A stretch of 64,000 nucleotides of DNA from Emiliania huxleyi CCMP1516 (taxonomy: Eukaryota > Haptophyta > Isochrysidales > Noelaerhabdaceae): the NCBI RefSeq assembly GCF_000372725.1, contig NW_005202428.1, positions 2,660,873 to 2,724,872 on the forward strand, given 5' to 3'. The position numbers and the translations under genes were made by a program. Of this stretch, positions 51,740-61,585 are shown piece after piece (positions within the stretch are counted from its first letter, which is position 1; each line of letters begins with the position of its first letter). The notes beneath the pieces were generated by a model. It ran no database searches and was not told the DNA's origin. It was given only the letters and a program-made list of their open reading frames with translations.

Positions 51740-52290
51740 GACATTCCAAACCCCCCCCTGCCCCCTCTCTCTCCCCCCCCCATCCTAGCCCTCTTTCTCT
51801 CTCCTCCTCTTTCTTTCTCTCCTTCTCCCTCATTCCCCCCCCCTCCCCCCTCTCCATCTTTGCCGCCCCCGTGCCAACCCCCGCCGCCGCCTCGCCTGCC
51901 TCCACCTCTTCTGCCACCTCACCCTTCGCTCCCCCCGCCGCCGCCGTTACCTCCCCCACCCCCTCCCTCGCCGTTACCACCGTTACCCCATCCGTGGCCG
52001 CCGACACCAACCCCCTCGCCCCCTCCGCCGCCTCCCTCTCCACAGCCGCCGTCGCCACCTTCTCCATCACCCTCGCCCCCCTCTCCTCCACCTCCTCCGT
52101 TGCCGCCGCCTCTGCAACCCCCTCCCTGGCCGCCTCCACCAAGACCGTCATCCCATCGACCCTCTCCCCCGCCTTCCTCTCCGCCGCCACCGTCCCCGCC
52201 GCCCCCTCCGTACCCGCCTCCCCCTCCGTCGCCACCGCCATCGCCATCGCCATCGCCGGTTCCGCCGCCCCTGACACCGGCTGCGCTAGC
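51740..52290. repeat. Triplet-periodic C-rich tract open in several frames
   Basis: 550 bp of CCC/TCC/GCC-type codons. One + frame reads Pro/Ser-rich (extensin-like, PPPP blocks), another reads Ala/Thr/Ser/Pro-rich with nearly all C at third positions (for example AASPASTSSATSPFAPPAAA), and both minus frames read Glu/Gly- or Ala/Glu-rich. If coding, the Ala/Thr/Ser frame has the codon bias of the other genes. It could be a mucin-like linker or simple sequence. Confidence 0.6.
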
Positions 52291-52494
52291 TCCCCGGCCC
52301 TGGGTGTGCGGTTGCCGACTGCACTCCAAGTGCTCCAAGTGCAAACACACAACCCGAGGGAGGGATGGGAGGAAAACGCCGCGGCACGCGGCTTGGAGCA
52401 CTTCTGCACTTGGAGTGGCGAGTGCAGTTGGCAGCCTCATTTCCACAGCGGCTCCTTTGAGTTTTTTGCGCAGCGCGGCTGGGTGCACCTGCTG

Positions 52495-52932
52495 GGTTCC
52501 GGCTCCTACCCAGATAGGGGGTCTGTTCTCCACGACTCGCACCAAAACGCCCTACCTACCTACCTATTGCGGGCGCCAATCGCCAGGCTCCGTGCCCCAC
52601 CTACCTACCTATTCCCAGGCCGCGCAGCGAAGCGAAAGAATACCCGTTAGCCCTCTGTGAATACCCGTTAGTCTCGGCTGGCGTCCCAGCCGCAGGCGAC
52701 TCGCCTGGCATGGCCCCGTTCCGGCTAACGCGCGGCCCGTCTCCCGCGCAAGCGAAGCGGTTTTTTTACTTTCACCCCCCCCCCCCCCCCACCACCACCA
52801 CCACCACCTACCTACCTACCTATTGCGGGGCCCTCTGGGGCGGTCAAAACCGGACCTATTGCAATACCTACCTATTGCATAGGGTCTAACCGTGGACCAC
52901 AGACCCCCTATCTGGGTATAGGAGCCGGAACC
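52495..52932. mobile_element. 438-bp TIR MITE (second copy 39530-39840)
   Basis: Left tip GGTTCCGGCTCCTACCCAGA plus TAGGGGGTCTGT; the right tip is its reverse complement with a 2-bp insertion (ends GGAGCCGGAACC at 52932), so TIRs of about 33 bp. Inside are CTACCTACCTATTGCGGG units and a C14 run. No ORF of its own. Target duplication not clear (possibly CTG). Confidence 0.85.
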
Positions 52933-52940
52933 CTGGGACC

Positions 52941-53698
52941 ATGCCGGGCCGCTCCAGTCTGGACAAGCCGCTGTTACCACCCGTGGTGGCGGGCGAGCCG
53001 CTCACGGACTCGGCGAGGGCGCACGGGCTCTGGGAGCCGTTGGCAGCTATCCCGGCAGGCGCGCGGTTGAAGAGGCGAGACGGTGAGCCGCTCACGGATA
53101 GTGAGTACGTGCTCTGGGAAGGCAGCACCTGGGAGCGGTGCTGCTGGCCTTGCTGCTGCTGTGCGCCGTGCTGCTGCGTCGCCTCTCACTGGACGCTGAC
53201 GAGCCGGCGCTTCGACAAGCGGCACGGCTGCTGTGGCATGTCGGAAGACACGCTCGACCTGCGGCGCATTGCAGACGTGCACTTCGACGCGGGCGCCTTC
53301 CCATGTGCGTGCTGCGCGCCGCCCTGCCTGAGACCTCCTCCAGAGGCCGAGCTGATGCGCGGGCCGTGTTGCTGGCAGGCTGCCTGTGCACGGGCGTAGT
53401 GCGGGTCTTTGCGCCTGCCGACATCGACGCGGAGGAGGGCGGGCTAGTCGTAGACACGTACGACGCGAGGACGCTCTTCTCGCGGCTCAAGTTCGCTTGG
53501 ACGCAGGCGAGTGCTAAGCTGCTGCTCGTTCACACCAATGAGGCCGCCTCACGCTCACAAACTCTGATCTCGTCGCACAGGCGAGCGCCGCGGCGATCGG
53601 TGTGGAGAGGCATGGAGGCGGCGGCGATGGCGGCGACCACCACGCGGCCTGACTGCGCCAGAAATCGCAACTCCTGCCCTTGCCTTGATTGGCTCTGA
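52941..53698 (+). CDS. Cys-rich small protein with bacterial-PH-like segment
   Basis: ATG 52941, 8 bp after the MITE end. Exon 1: GRSSLDKPLLPPVVAGEPLT, YVLWEGSTWERCCWPCCCCA PCCCVASHWTLTSRRFDKRH and TLDLRRIADVHFDAGAFPC. The W.LTSRR...LDLRRI.DV pattern resembles bPH-type domains (the fold in YdbS-like proteins), and the Cys cluster could be palmitoylated. A second block, in another frame and so after an intron ending near 53400, reads RVFAPADIDAEEGGLVVDTY DARTLFSRLKFAWTQASAKL; the frame stops at 53698. Function unknown. The gene appears to use the MITE as its immediate upstream sequence. Confidence 0.55.
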
Positions 53699-54032
53699 GT
53701 CTAGGCGACCTAGTTTTTGCTCACAGTACCGCCAGGAGTCGTTTACTAGCCATCCTCACCGCTAGCGCTAGAGCCGTACGCTTTTTGATTCCTCCACTCG
53801 ATCGTGAAGTCAAACTAGAGCTCTCTGTCAGCACCCCGCGGCTGCAGTGTAGAGCTCTACATGTACTACCTATGCGCACAATGATCGCGCACCAACGTAC
53901 TGACGTAGAAGAATCATCCGGCCGTGGCCCGTGCGCTCAACCTCGACCAACCTGTATAGTGGTGGGCGTAGAGGCTAGAGCGGGCTCCACAGCCAGGGGA
54001 GAGGAAGACGAGAGACACAGACTGCACTTAAG
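53699..54032. other. Intergenic, nothing recognised
   Basis: AT-richer interval between convergent genes, without coding bias or known repeat copies. Confidence 0.45.
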
Positions 54033-56086
54033 CTAGGAGGATGCGTGGCTCTGAGACCGCTGCTCCGCGGCGACCGCTCTGCCCAGGCAGGGCTCGAGAC
54101 CGTGCGCCAGGGACCACGCCGGCGTGAGGCTCGGCATCGGCACCGCCTCCGGCTGCGCTGTCCGGGGCAGCCGCAGGGCGAGCGAGCGGCGGGCGAGCCG
54201 GGCGAGGGCGGCGTGGCACTCTCGCCTCGCGTGTCCTCCTCGCAGCGCCAGCCGCGCCGCGCACGCCGGCAGCCCGCGCGCCGAGACGGAGCCGCCCCGA
54301 GGCTCGCACTCGAAGGAGAGGTGCGCCCCGAGGTGCGCCCTGTCGCCGCCGCAGGCGCGGGCGGTCGCGTTCGCAGCGGCGGCCTCGGCGGCGGCCTGTA
54401 TCCGGGAGCACTCGTCGCAAGAGCCTGGCGGGACGGCTTGGTCGTCGAACTTCGCCGTGTAGACGCACGGGGCGATGCCCGCAGCAGCATCAACAGCAGG
54501 GGAGGAGGAGGCGGAGCGGTTTGGGGCCGCCTCCGCCGCTGCGGCGATGGCACGCGCTAGCTCCGTCGAGCGGACGAGGACGTGCACTCCGGGGAAGGCG
54601 CCCGAGTACCAGGAGTGAGACCGGCCCTGGCGGGAGACCTTGAGCCAGAGCCCGCGCGGCGAGACGACCACCTCTGACGCGTGCGCGGCCAGGCGGAGGA
54701 GGTGGTCGGTCGCCTCGAGGCGGCGGAACGCCTCCCGCCGCTTCGTGCCGAGCAGGTGGAGCACCAGCAGGGGCCGGCCCTTCCCTCCCTCCGACCCGCC
54801 CCCGCCCCCGCCGCCGCCCTCCAGCCCGCCGTCCGGCGGCCGGCCGGCGTAGAGGGCGCCGTCGCGCCACGTGTAGACGAGCCGCGAGTCGTACTGCCGC
54901 ATCCACCACCCCTCCTCGGACGGGCCAGACCCGGAGGGCCGCTGCGCCGAGCCGCCGCCTCCGAGGCCCCGCCGGTCGTAGACGTAGTCATCAGCGAGCC
55001 ACCAGCGCGTCTCCGGAGGCTGAGGCGCGTAGGAGCGGACACGGCCTTCTCTTGCCGCGCGCGCGACGACGGTCGGCATCGGCTCGCGCAGCTTGCCCCA
55101 CCACTCGTCGAAGACCTCGTACGTGCCGCTCCTCGCCACGCGGCGCAGGTCGGCGCTCTCGTGGGCCAAGTTGTTGACGGGCTTCGAGTTGCGGTAGAGC
55201 ATGAAAGGGCCGGCGTTGAGCATCGGAGGCGGCAGCGGGGAGAAGATGTCGTGGGCTGCCAAGGTCGCGCTGTCGAAGAAGGAGCGCACGTCCCCGAGCA
55301 GCTGGTCCTCCTAATGAATTAATCAGCACCTTTTCAAGTATCTGCTCTCCCCGAGCAGCTCGTCCTCCTGCACGCCACGGGCTGTGAGAGGCGCGCCGCC
55401 CAGCTCATCACTCGAGCCGCCGCCAGCTCTACATCTCGTCTGCATCTCCTATCTCGGCCACATCTCGAGAGAGCGCCTGCATGTAGCCCCAGAAGGCGCA
55501 CCTCCGGAGCAGGTCTGGGTAGAGGGCGCCGAGCAGCGGCTTGAAGTCGGAGATCTTCGAGCTCGAACCTAGTGCGAAGAGCGCCTCCACTGCCAGCGAC
55601 TGCTAGCGACAGGTGGCCGGTGTGCTGTGCTGTGCTGTGCTGTGCTATGCTGTGGTGTCCTGCGGTATGGCATGTGCGTGTGTTGGTGTGTTGGCCGAGG
55701 TGCTGCACCGTCGAGCTTGAGCGAGGGCGGCGCGGCGCCGAGCAGCGCGCGCACGCGCAAGAGGACGTCGGCGACGGAGGCGCGGTGAAAGGCGCAGTTT
55801 TCCGGCCAGCGCGCCAGCAGCGGCCGCTTGTCGCCGAGCAACAGGAAGCGGACGGTCGGGTTGAGCTGGAGCTGCGGGCGGCGGAGAGGGCGTGTCGTGG
55901 AGATGGCGTGGAGGTGGCGTGTACTGACGATGCGTGGGCGTGGCTCTGCGAGGGTAGTCGAGGGTGGCAGCAGGCAGAGGCAGTTGGCGGTGAGTCCACC
56001 GTCCGCATCGTGACTGAGATCCACGGAGGCCAGCCGCCCCAGCGCATCATCACGAAGCAGAGCGAGTCCGCTCCGTAATCGAGCAT
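54033..56086 (-). CDS. DUF6625-like glycosyltransferase
   Basis: Likely start MLDYGADSLCFVMMRWGGWP at 56086 (a Met at 56173 is in frame but falls in repeat-like sequence). Exons: MMRWGGWPPWISVTMR; LQLNPTVRFLLLGDKRPLLA and FHRASVADVLLRVRALLG (about 55875-55715); SKISDFKPLLGALYPDLLRR CAFWGYMQ (about 55565-55480); then the long exon from about 55312: EDQLLGDVRSFFDSATLAAH, PPPMLNAGPFMLYRNSKPVN, YEVFDEWWGKLREPM, RWWLADDYVYDRRGL, LLVLHLLGTKRREAF; stop at 54033. The order (first strand, NPxxxFLL.GD, KxxDFKP..G.LYPD, FWGYxQxDxLLGD, F.LYRN...VN) follows the DUF6625 glycosyltransferase family. An N-terminal ER signal is not evident. The long C-terminal tail is lineage-specific. Exon 4 has a duplicated start (see findings). 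Confidence 0.7.
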
Positions 56087-56213
56087 CTCCAAACGTATGA
56101 CGGGTTGCGGCTGCAGCGGCAAGCCGCGACTTAGCGGTGGGTTGGCGCGCTTGGGTTTTCTTTCTTTCTTCATTGGTGAGCCTGTGTGTGTGCCAGTCCG
56201 CGCCAGTCTGCGC

Positions 56214-56270
56214 CCTTGTCGTGCCAGTGTGCTGTGAGAGAGGCTTGTATCTTAAGAATTCTTTCTTCAG
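56214..56270 (+). repeat. Repeated GTGCCAGT...TGCTGTGAGAG element
   Basis: GTGCCAGTGTGCTGTGAGAG, AGGCTTGTAT and AGAATTCTTTC are shared in order with 40245-40290 upstream of the HMA gene. Downstream (56290-56580) I see no gene. Confidence 0.7.
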
Positions 56271-56750
56271 AAGGTTCCGCGCAACGAAAGACCACGGACG
56301 GGTCAGGCCCCGATCGTTGTGGGTCCGTGGGCGTCGTGGTCGTGGCAGCATCGCTGCTGCCGCTGTTTTCTCTTCCCTCTTTTTGCCGGCCACACCACCC
56401 TCTGACTCACTGGCAGCCATGTGGATCCCATGTAAGATGTAACTGGATGGATGGAAACTGCTCTCACTGACACTGTCATTTTGGCCAGCGACTGCCGACT
56501 GGACAGACACAGCATATCCGCGGGCCACTCCCTTTTCGCTTTTGCTGTCACTCATGAAATCGTTCGTTGCGGTCGCTTTTTAGTTCACGAAGTGTTTGGA
56601 GATGAGAGGGTGAGAGAGGCGCCGTGCTGCTGCTGTGCTGCTGCTGCTGCTCCGGCCGAAGGCTTACTTACCGGCTGCGCTCTGCCGACCCCACTGCAGA
56701 TCTTCTTTCTGTCTGCTTCATATGGTCCTCGGCGGCTGGCTAGGCGGCTG
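56271..56750. other. Gene-poor interval
   Basis: No coding bias on either strand; a CTGCTG run at 56626-56656. Presumed upstream region of the glycosyltransferase gene and 3' flank of the RCC1-like fragment. Confidence 0.4.
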
Positions 56751-56781
56751 TCACAGAGGGACACATTCCGAGTCCTGACCT

Positions 56782-57265
56782 CTAGGTCCTGACGCTCGCT
56801 GCGATATCGCCCATCGTCCGTGCCCTCCAGAGCTCCACGACAAGCGCAGACGTCTTGCGAGCGCGCGGTGCAGCGCTCGGATCGAGACCGTCGACGCCGA
56901 AGCGAACGACGGGTTCCGGAGACCGGAAGGCCCCCCTTTCGCCTCTGAAAGAGCCAGTCGATCCGACCCACAGGCACAGCGCGGAGTCGTGCAGGAAGCG
57001 ACGTGTGGCTGTCTGCTCAGCCGGGCTCGCTGGCCTGCGTGCATGCAATCGAGCGCGAGTGGCTCCTCGCGGCGCCATGCATCGAGGGGCTGCATTGTGG
57101 GCGACCGAGCCGTATCGATGGGGCCGTCGGCTTGCCATGCCCTCCATCGCCCCAGCTCCAGACACTGCCGTCAGCGGTGAGGGCGAGGCTGTGGTCAGCG
57201 CCAGAGAGCCGTAAAAGAGGCTGGCGTGCCCACTGCTCACCGTTTGGGGCGCCGCAGTGAGTCAC
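56782..57265 (-). pseudogene. RCC1-like repeat fragment
   Basis: Minus strand from 57265: LLRLSGADHSLALTADGSVW SWGDGGHGK matches one RCC1 blade (G..HSLALT.DG.V..WG.G..G). A further block about 56970-56880 (LCLWVGSTGSFRGERGAF) could be a diverged second blade in another frame. A whole RCC1 protein has seven blades, so this is a fragment or has exons I cannot place. The upstream end abuts the foldback element at 57267. Confidence 0.4.
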
Positions 57266-57266
57266 T

Positions 57267-58267
57267 GGAGCGGCCGCACACTGCTCGGTACCCCCCCTGC
57301 ACCTCTGCTGCTGGGGGGGTCGGGACCCGGTGGCGAGCAGAGCTTGAGCGGCAAAACATCGAGAAAAACACTGATCTGACGATTGTCACAGAACGTACAG
57401 CCGCAGCTCTTCAAGCCTGCTTCCACCCCCCCCCCCCCCCCAGCAGCAGCGCTCTGCTGCTGGGGGGGTCAGAACCCCCCCCTAACAGCAAAACTCTGCC
57501 TGTGGGGGGGGCTGGCATCTCTGTACAGACAGCAGCTGTAAGTAGCATGCGTTCCAAGTGGCGAGAATTTATGGTCGGCACCAAAATCAGTGGTCTCACC
57601 GGCGGGCCCTCCTACTGCCAGCCGGGCGGTGCGGGGCACGCCAGCCTCTCTTCTACGCCTCTCGTGCCTCGCGGCGCCTCTGCTTCAAGGAGGGAAGATA
57701 CGGCTCTCGCAGCTGTGGCGTGGCACAGCGGAGAGCACAGCGGGCGGTACAAGTCCATCTCAGACATGGTTCCCTATCTTCGCATGCTCGTTGTTGGTGA
57801 TATCCGCGCGAGGTCATACGCCACAGGCCAGCAATCACTCGGCGATGAGACTACTGATTTGGCGCGACGCTCTGACACCGAGTGTTGCTCGACGCTGCGA
57901 CACCGTCGAGTACCGCGTGCAGCGCTCAACCTCGCGGAGTACACCTCTCGCTATCATCCCGCTTCGCGGCGGTCGGGCTGCTTGATTTGTCGGAAGACAC
58001 CCACATCTCTGCTGCTGGAGGAGAGCTTCCGATAATCATAGTGGGTTCGCGATGGACCAGCCAGGGGGGCGGCGGCGGCGAAGAGGCGGGAGCTGAAACC
58101 AGTGCGCTCTGCTGCTGGGGGGCTCGGGACCCCCCCCCCAGCAGCAGAGCTCTGCTGCTAGGGGGGGTCCGCTCTGCTGCTGGGGGGGGTCAGACCCCCC
58201 CCCTAGCAGCAGGGACGGGCTTAGAAGTGCAGGGGGGGGTACCGAGCAATGTGCGGCCGCTCCTGTT
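57267..58267. mobile_element. 1.0-kb foldback/TIR element with G-run palindromes
   Basis: Arms GGAGCGGCCGCACA(C/T)TGC and TCGGTACCCCCCCTGCAC face each other at about 57268-57303 and 58231-58264. Internal CTCTGCTGCTGGGGGGGTC units pair with GACCCCCCCCAGCAGCAGAG at 57300-57330, 57430-57480 and 58110-58215. A 269-codon + frame (57226-58035) is open but has no recognisable domain. No target duplication found. Confidence 0.7.
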
Positions 58268-58449
58268 TTGGGTGCCGGAACATACAGTCACCGTCCGTAA
58301 ACTCTCGCCCAACTGGACACGCACTCTCGCGCACGCGAAGCTTCCCTGTATGTAGATGTACAGTAGACCAGCCTCACATCGAGTCCATTCGCCCTGCGCC
58401 AGCCCTCCACAGTCCCGCTTGTGCGATCACGCGACGGCCTCGCACGAGC

Positions 58450-59293
58450 TCAGGCGATCGAGGAGGCCTCCTCGACGTTGCTGTTGCCGTCGTTCTCGGT
58501 GACGGCGGCTGGCGACTTCGCCGGCGATTTGGAGGCCTTGGCTGGCTGCGGCGCGGCCTCGGAGGAGCGCTTCTCGCCCACGACAGCCTCCGGGTTCTTC
58601 GCCGCTTCTTCCATTGCGGGCGTTTCCGGCGACACGGGCGAGGCCCCCTCCACCGCCACTGGAGCCGCCTCGGTCGCCTGCTCGGACGACGCCTTGGCGT
58701 CGCCCTTCATCTTGTTGGCTGGCGAGGCCGTGTCCATCTCCTCCTTCTCCTCCGCCGGCGTCACGGGCTTGCAGTTGGGCGAATCGAGAGCGATCTCGAC
58801 CATATTGCGTGCAAGGGCCGCAGAGGGCGTCGGCGGCTCGTCAGCGGTGGTGGCGGCGGTGTTCGACACCTGCGCAAGCACTCGAGCGGCGGGGTGGCGT
58901 CGGGTTATTGTGTGGGGGGGTGGCGGCAACCTGGCTATGCGTCGCGCGCAGGAGAGCGCTCGGGCGCGCGGAGTTCGGGCGTTCGGCGGGGCGGCGGGCG
59001 AGGGAAGGTGTGCGCGAGCCTCTTGCTTGGGCGCCGCGGGCTCGCCGGCGGACGGGGTGGGGTCGACGGTGGCGATCGACGTGTCCGCTGCGGGCGGCTC
59101 TGCGGCCTGCGGAAGTGAGTGGTGATGGGGCGTGAAGCTGCTTGGGTGCGATGCGTCGATCGTCGGTGACGCGCACGCAGGGGAGGGGTGCGTGGGTGTG
59201 TTGACGCGCCGGCTGCTTCTCGAGGCTCGTGGGCGGGGAGATCGTCTCCTCGACGGCGGCGGCCGGGATCATCGACTCGGTGGCAGAAGACAT
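58450..59293 (-). CDS. Acidic Ala/Pro/Lys-rich protein, three exons
   Basis: ATG 59293: MSSATESMIPAAAVEETISP then SLEKQPA; exon 2 (about 59110-59020) AAEPPAADTSIATVDPTPSA GEPAAPKQEA; exon 3 (from about 58870) VSNTAATTADEPPTPSAALA, CKPVTPAEEKEEMDTASPAN KMKGDAKASS, GEKRSSEAAPQPAKASKSPA KSPAAV, ending NVEEASSIA at 58450. Low-complexity and disordered, no Trp or Tyr. The KSPAK motifs resemble those of linker-histone or chromatin-associated tails, but no globular domain is visible. Coding bias is strong in all three exons. Function unknown. Confidence 0.6.
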
Positions 59294-60576
59294 GGTGCGA
59301 GCAGTTCAGTATTGTAGGAGGGCAGAGTGCTCGAGGCAAAACAAATCGCGATGCGCGTCACTGGCTCTTCAACGCGCGCACTGGCTCTTTTCGACGCGCG
59401 AGCGCCACAAATTAGCCGCGCCAAACCGCGTCCCTAAACCCAAAGAACAAAACCAGCGCGCCTCGGAGTGGTCGTCCCGGTCCATGTCCCGCCATGTGCG
59501 GTGCCGCATGTGCGGTCCCGCGCAGGGCAAGATATTCTTGTTGTGGTTGGAATAAGCAACAAATCTCACACTGTCGCCACTCGAGGCGCGCAGACAGCTA
59601 TTGTGCCAGGTAAGAGCGAATGGCGCGGTTCACGCCTCGCACACAGAGAAGCGACCGGTGCTCTCGTCTGCATGTGGTGCTTTGGTGGGTCATCTCTCAG
59701 AGAGCGAGTGTATTTGGTCAAGGAGCCCCGCGTGCGCTCCGCTACGCGGCCGCGCGCGCGACCCTGCGCGCAGGCGCTTTTGTGTGCGAGACACGCGCTC
59801 TCTCGCCGTCTCAAAAACCACACGCAACGTGGAAAGTGGATCGAATAGAATGTGCGCAACAGCGCCTCGATAGAAGATTAGATACCGGAGGAGCCAGGAG
59901 CGGAGCGCCGCGCCGAAGGAAATTTGAGGGTTGAGGAGGGCTAGATACGATTCATCAAGAGCTTGCTCCAACCCTAAGCAACACTCTCAGAGCCCACCCA
60001 CTGCGCACTGCCCCCCCGCGTATAGGCCTATATGCCGCAATATGCGTCTCTACTTTTGCTAACAAGAAAAGGATGAAACGTACTGTACTGGTTTCTCGGT
60101 TCCGTTGGCCTTTGTAGGGAAGAACTTTGAATCCGTCAAAACGCCTGCTTGGGGCAGCTTTTCAGAAGCCGTCTGCTCCCCAAGTTGTCAACAGCAGGCG
60201 CTGCGGGCCGCCTCGCGCTCCCCGGCGCGCGCGCATGTGTCCGGGCTGCGGGTAGCGCCGGGGCGCTCTGCGCACGATCGAAATCACACGCTGGTCCCTC
60301 GTGTTTCCACGCCCCGGGGTGGTCCCGCGGCGGGTCTCCGGTCTCCGGACTCCGCGGCGGCCAGCAGTGAAAATCCAAACGATTAAATAAAAACCCACGC
60401 AGCACGCACTGGGCAGTGACCAGTGTCCGGGGCGTCCTGGCCGCCCCTGCAAAGGTAACGACAAAAGTTGTGCATTACCAACCCGCGGCAAGGCACCGCA
60501 CCGAACCGAATATTCCAAAACGAAACGAACGAGACGCGTTCTTCCTCAGTAGTCTCCACCGCCGATGACGCCTTGA
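59294..60576. other. Gene-poor interval
   Basis: 1.3 kb without coding bias: 5' flank of the acidic protein gene and 3' flank of the FKBP gene. Short direct repeats 'tggctctt(c/t)(a/t)cgcgcg' at 59360 and 59390. Nothing else recognised. Confidence 0.45.
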
Positions 60577-61585
60577 TCACGTTTGATCGTTCGGGCTGCT
60601 CGGCGGGGCCGCACCGCCCATCGCGACTGCGCTCTCCGCTGCAGCCTCCGGCGCCGCATCCTGCGGCCTCAGGATCACGTCCAGCAGCAGGCCCGGCTCG
60701 TCGAGGCGCATCTCGTTCATGTACAGGTCCTACGGCGAGTGGTGTCTGCTGAGGTGCAGCCGGGAGAGGGGTCGCGCACCTCGTTTGTGCTGACGCGCCT
60801 TGAAGCGCGCGTATGCGTTGACGACATCCCCCTACGGCCAAGGTCCGAGAGAGGTGTCCGAGCTGTAGCCGAGAGCCCAGCCGAGAGGCAGCGCTCGACG
60901 CTTCCTGCTTGTCCCTCCACTCAAACCCGACCGGAGGCACAGGCAGCAGCGACCGAACTCCGACTCTGGCGGCGGTGTTGTCCTGCGGGCGGCGCAAGCA
61001 AGGGTCGGCTGCCGGTGTGCGCAGCCTGGCTGAGCGGGATGCGGCCACAGTGGAGGCGCGAGGAGGCCGCGCCTGGAAGACGCCTCGCCCGACGCCGTAT
61101 CCAAGCTGCTGCGGAATGAGCACTCGGCGGATGCCGCCCGGCTTCATCGGAGGGATGCCGCCGCGGCCAAGGACGGCCATGTCGAGCCCCTCGATGACGC
61201 TCCCGTCCCCGAGCACCCACGAGAAGGGCTGCTGCGAGTCCTTTGTGCTGTAGATCTTCCCGCCGGCCATCGGAGTCACGCCAATGTTTCGCGTCATCAT
61301 GTAATCGACCGTGACTCGCTCGCCGTCCCGCGGCACGCCGCCGACGCCCTGCCGAATGTCTGCCCAGCGCAAACCACTCACATCCAGTGTGAGGTCGATG
61401 GCAGCCGCCGGAGACGGTCGCAGTGCCGCCGCCGCGGACACTGCCGCTGCGAAGGGCAAGCGCAAGGCGGTGCGCCTGTCGAGAAGGAGGTGTCCAGCGC
61501 TGCCGGCTGGAAGGCGATCGGACGTCGAGACAGCTGGAAGGCGAGAAGAAGAGAGAGAAAGAGCGGCGCATGAGAGCACGAGCAT
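60577..61585 (-). CDS. FKBP-type peptidyl-prolyl isomerase, thylakoid-lumen type
   Basis: ATG 61585. MLVLSCAALSLSSSRLPAVS signal peptide, then a transit region and DRRTALRLPFAAAVSAAAAL RPSPAAA, a twin-Arg plus hydrophobic lumen-targeting signal as in secondary-plastid algae. FKBP domain: RDGERVTVDYMMTRNIG, GKIYSTKDSQQPFSWVLGDG, SVIEGLDMAVLGRGGIPPMK PGGIRRVLIPQQLGYG. Exon 2 (about 60975-60900): LLPVPPVGFEWRDKQEA. Exon 3 (from about 60728): DLYMNEMRLDEPGLLLDVIL RPQDAA, with stop at 60577-60579. Family role: proline isomerisation or scaffolding in the lumen, often with photosystem assembly. The position of 'WVLGDGSVIEGLD' fits the FKBP core. Splice edges are approximate. Confidence 0.82.

Noticed and set aside
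50975-52660. 561-codon extensin-like secreted protein
   Set aside because: The frame runs into a MITE for its last 55 codons and a competing frame has better codon bias; not supported as a gene, kept only as an observation.
57226-58035. 269-codon + frame inside the foldback element
   Set aside because: No domain; it spans homopolymer runs, which would not support stable coding.
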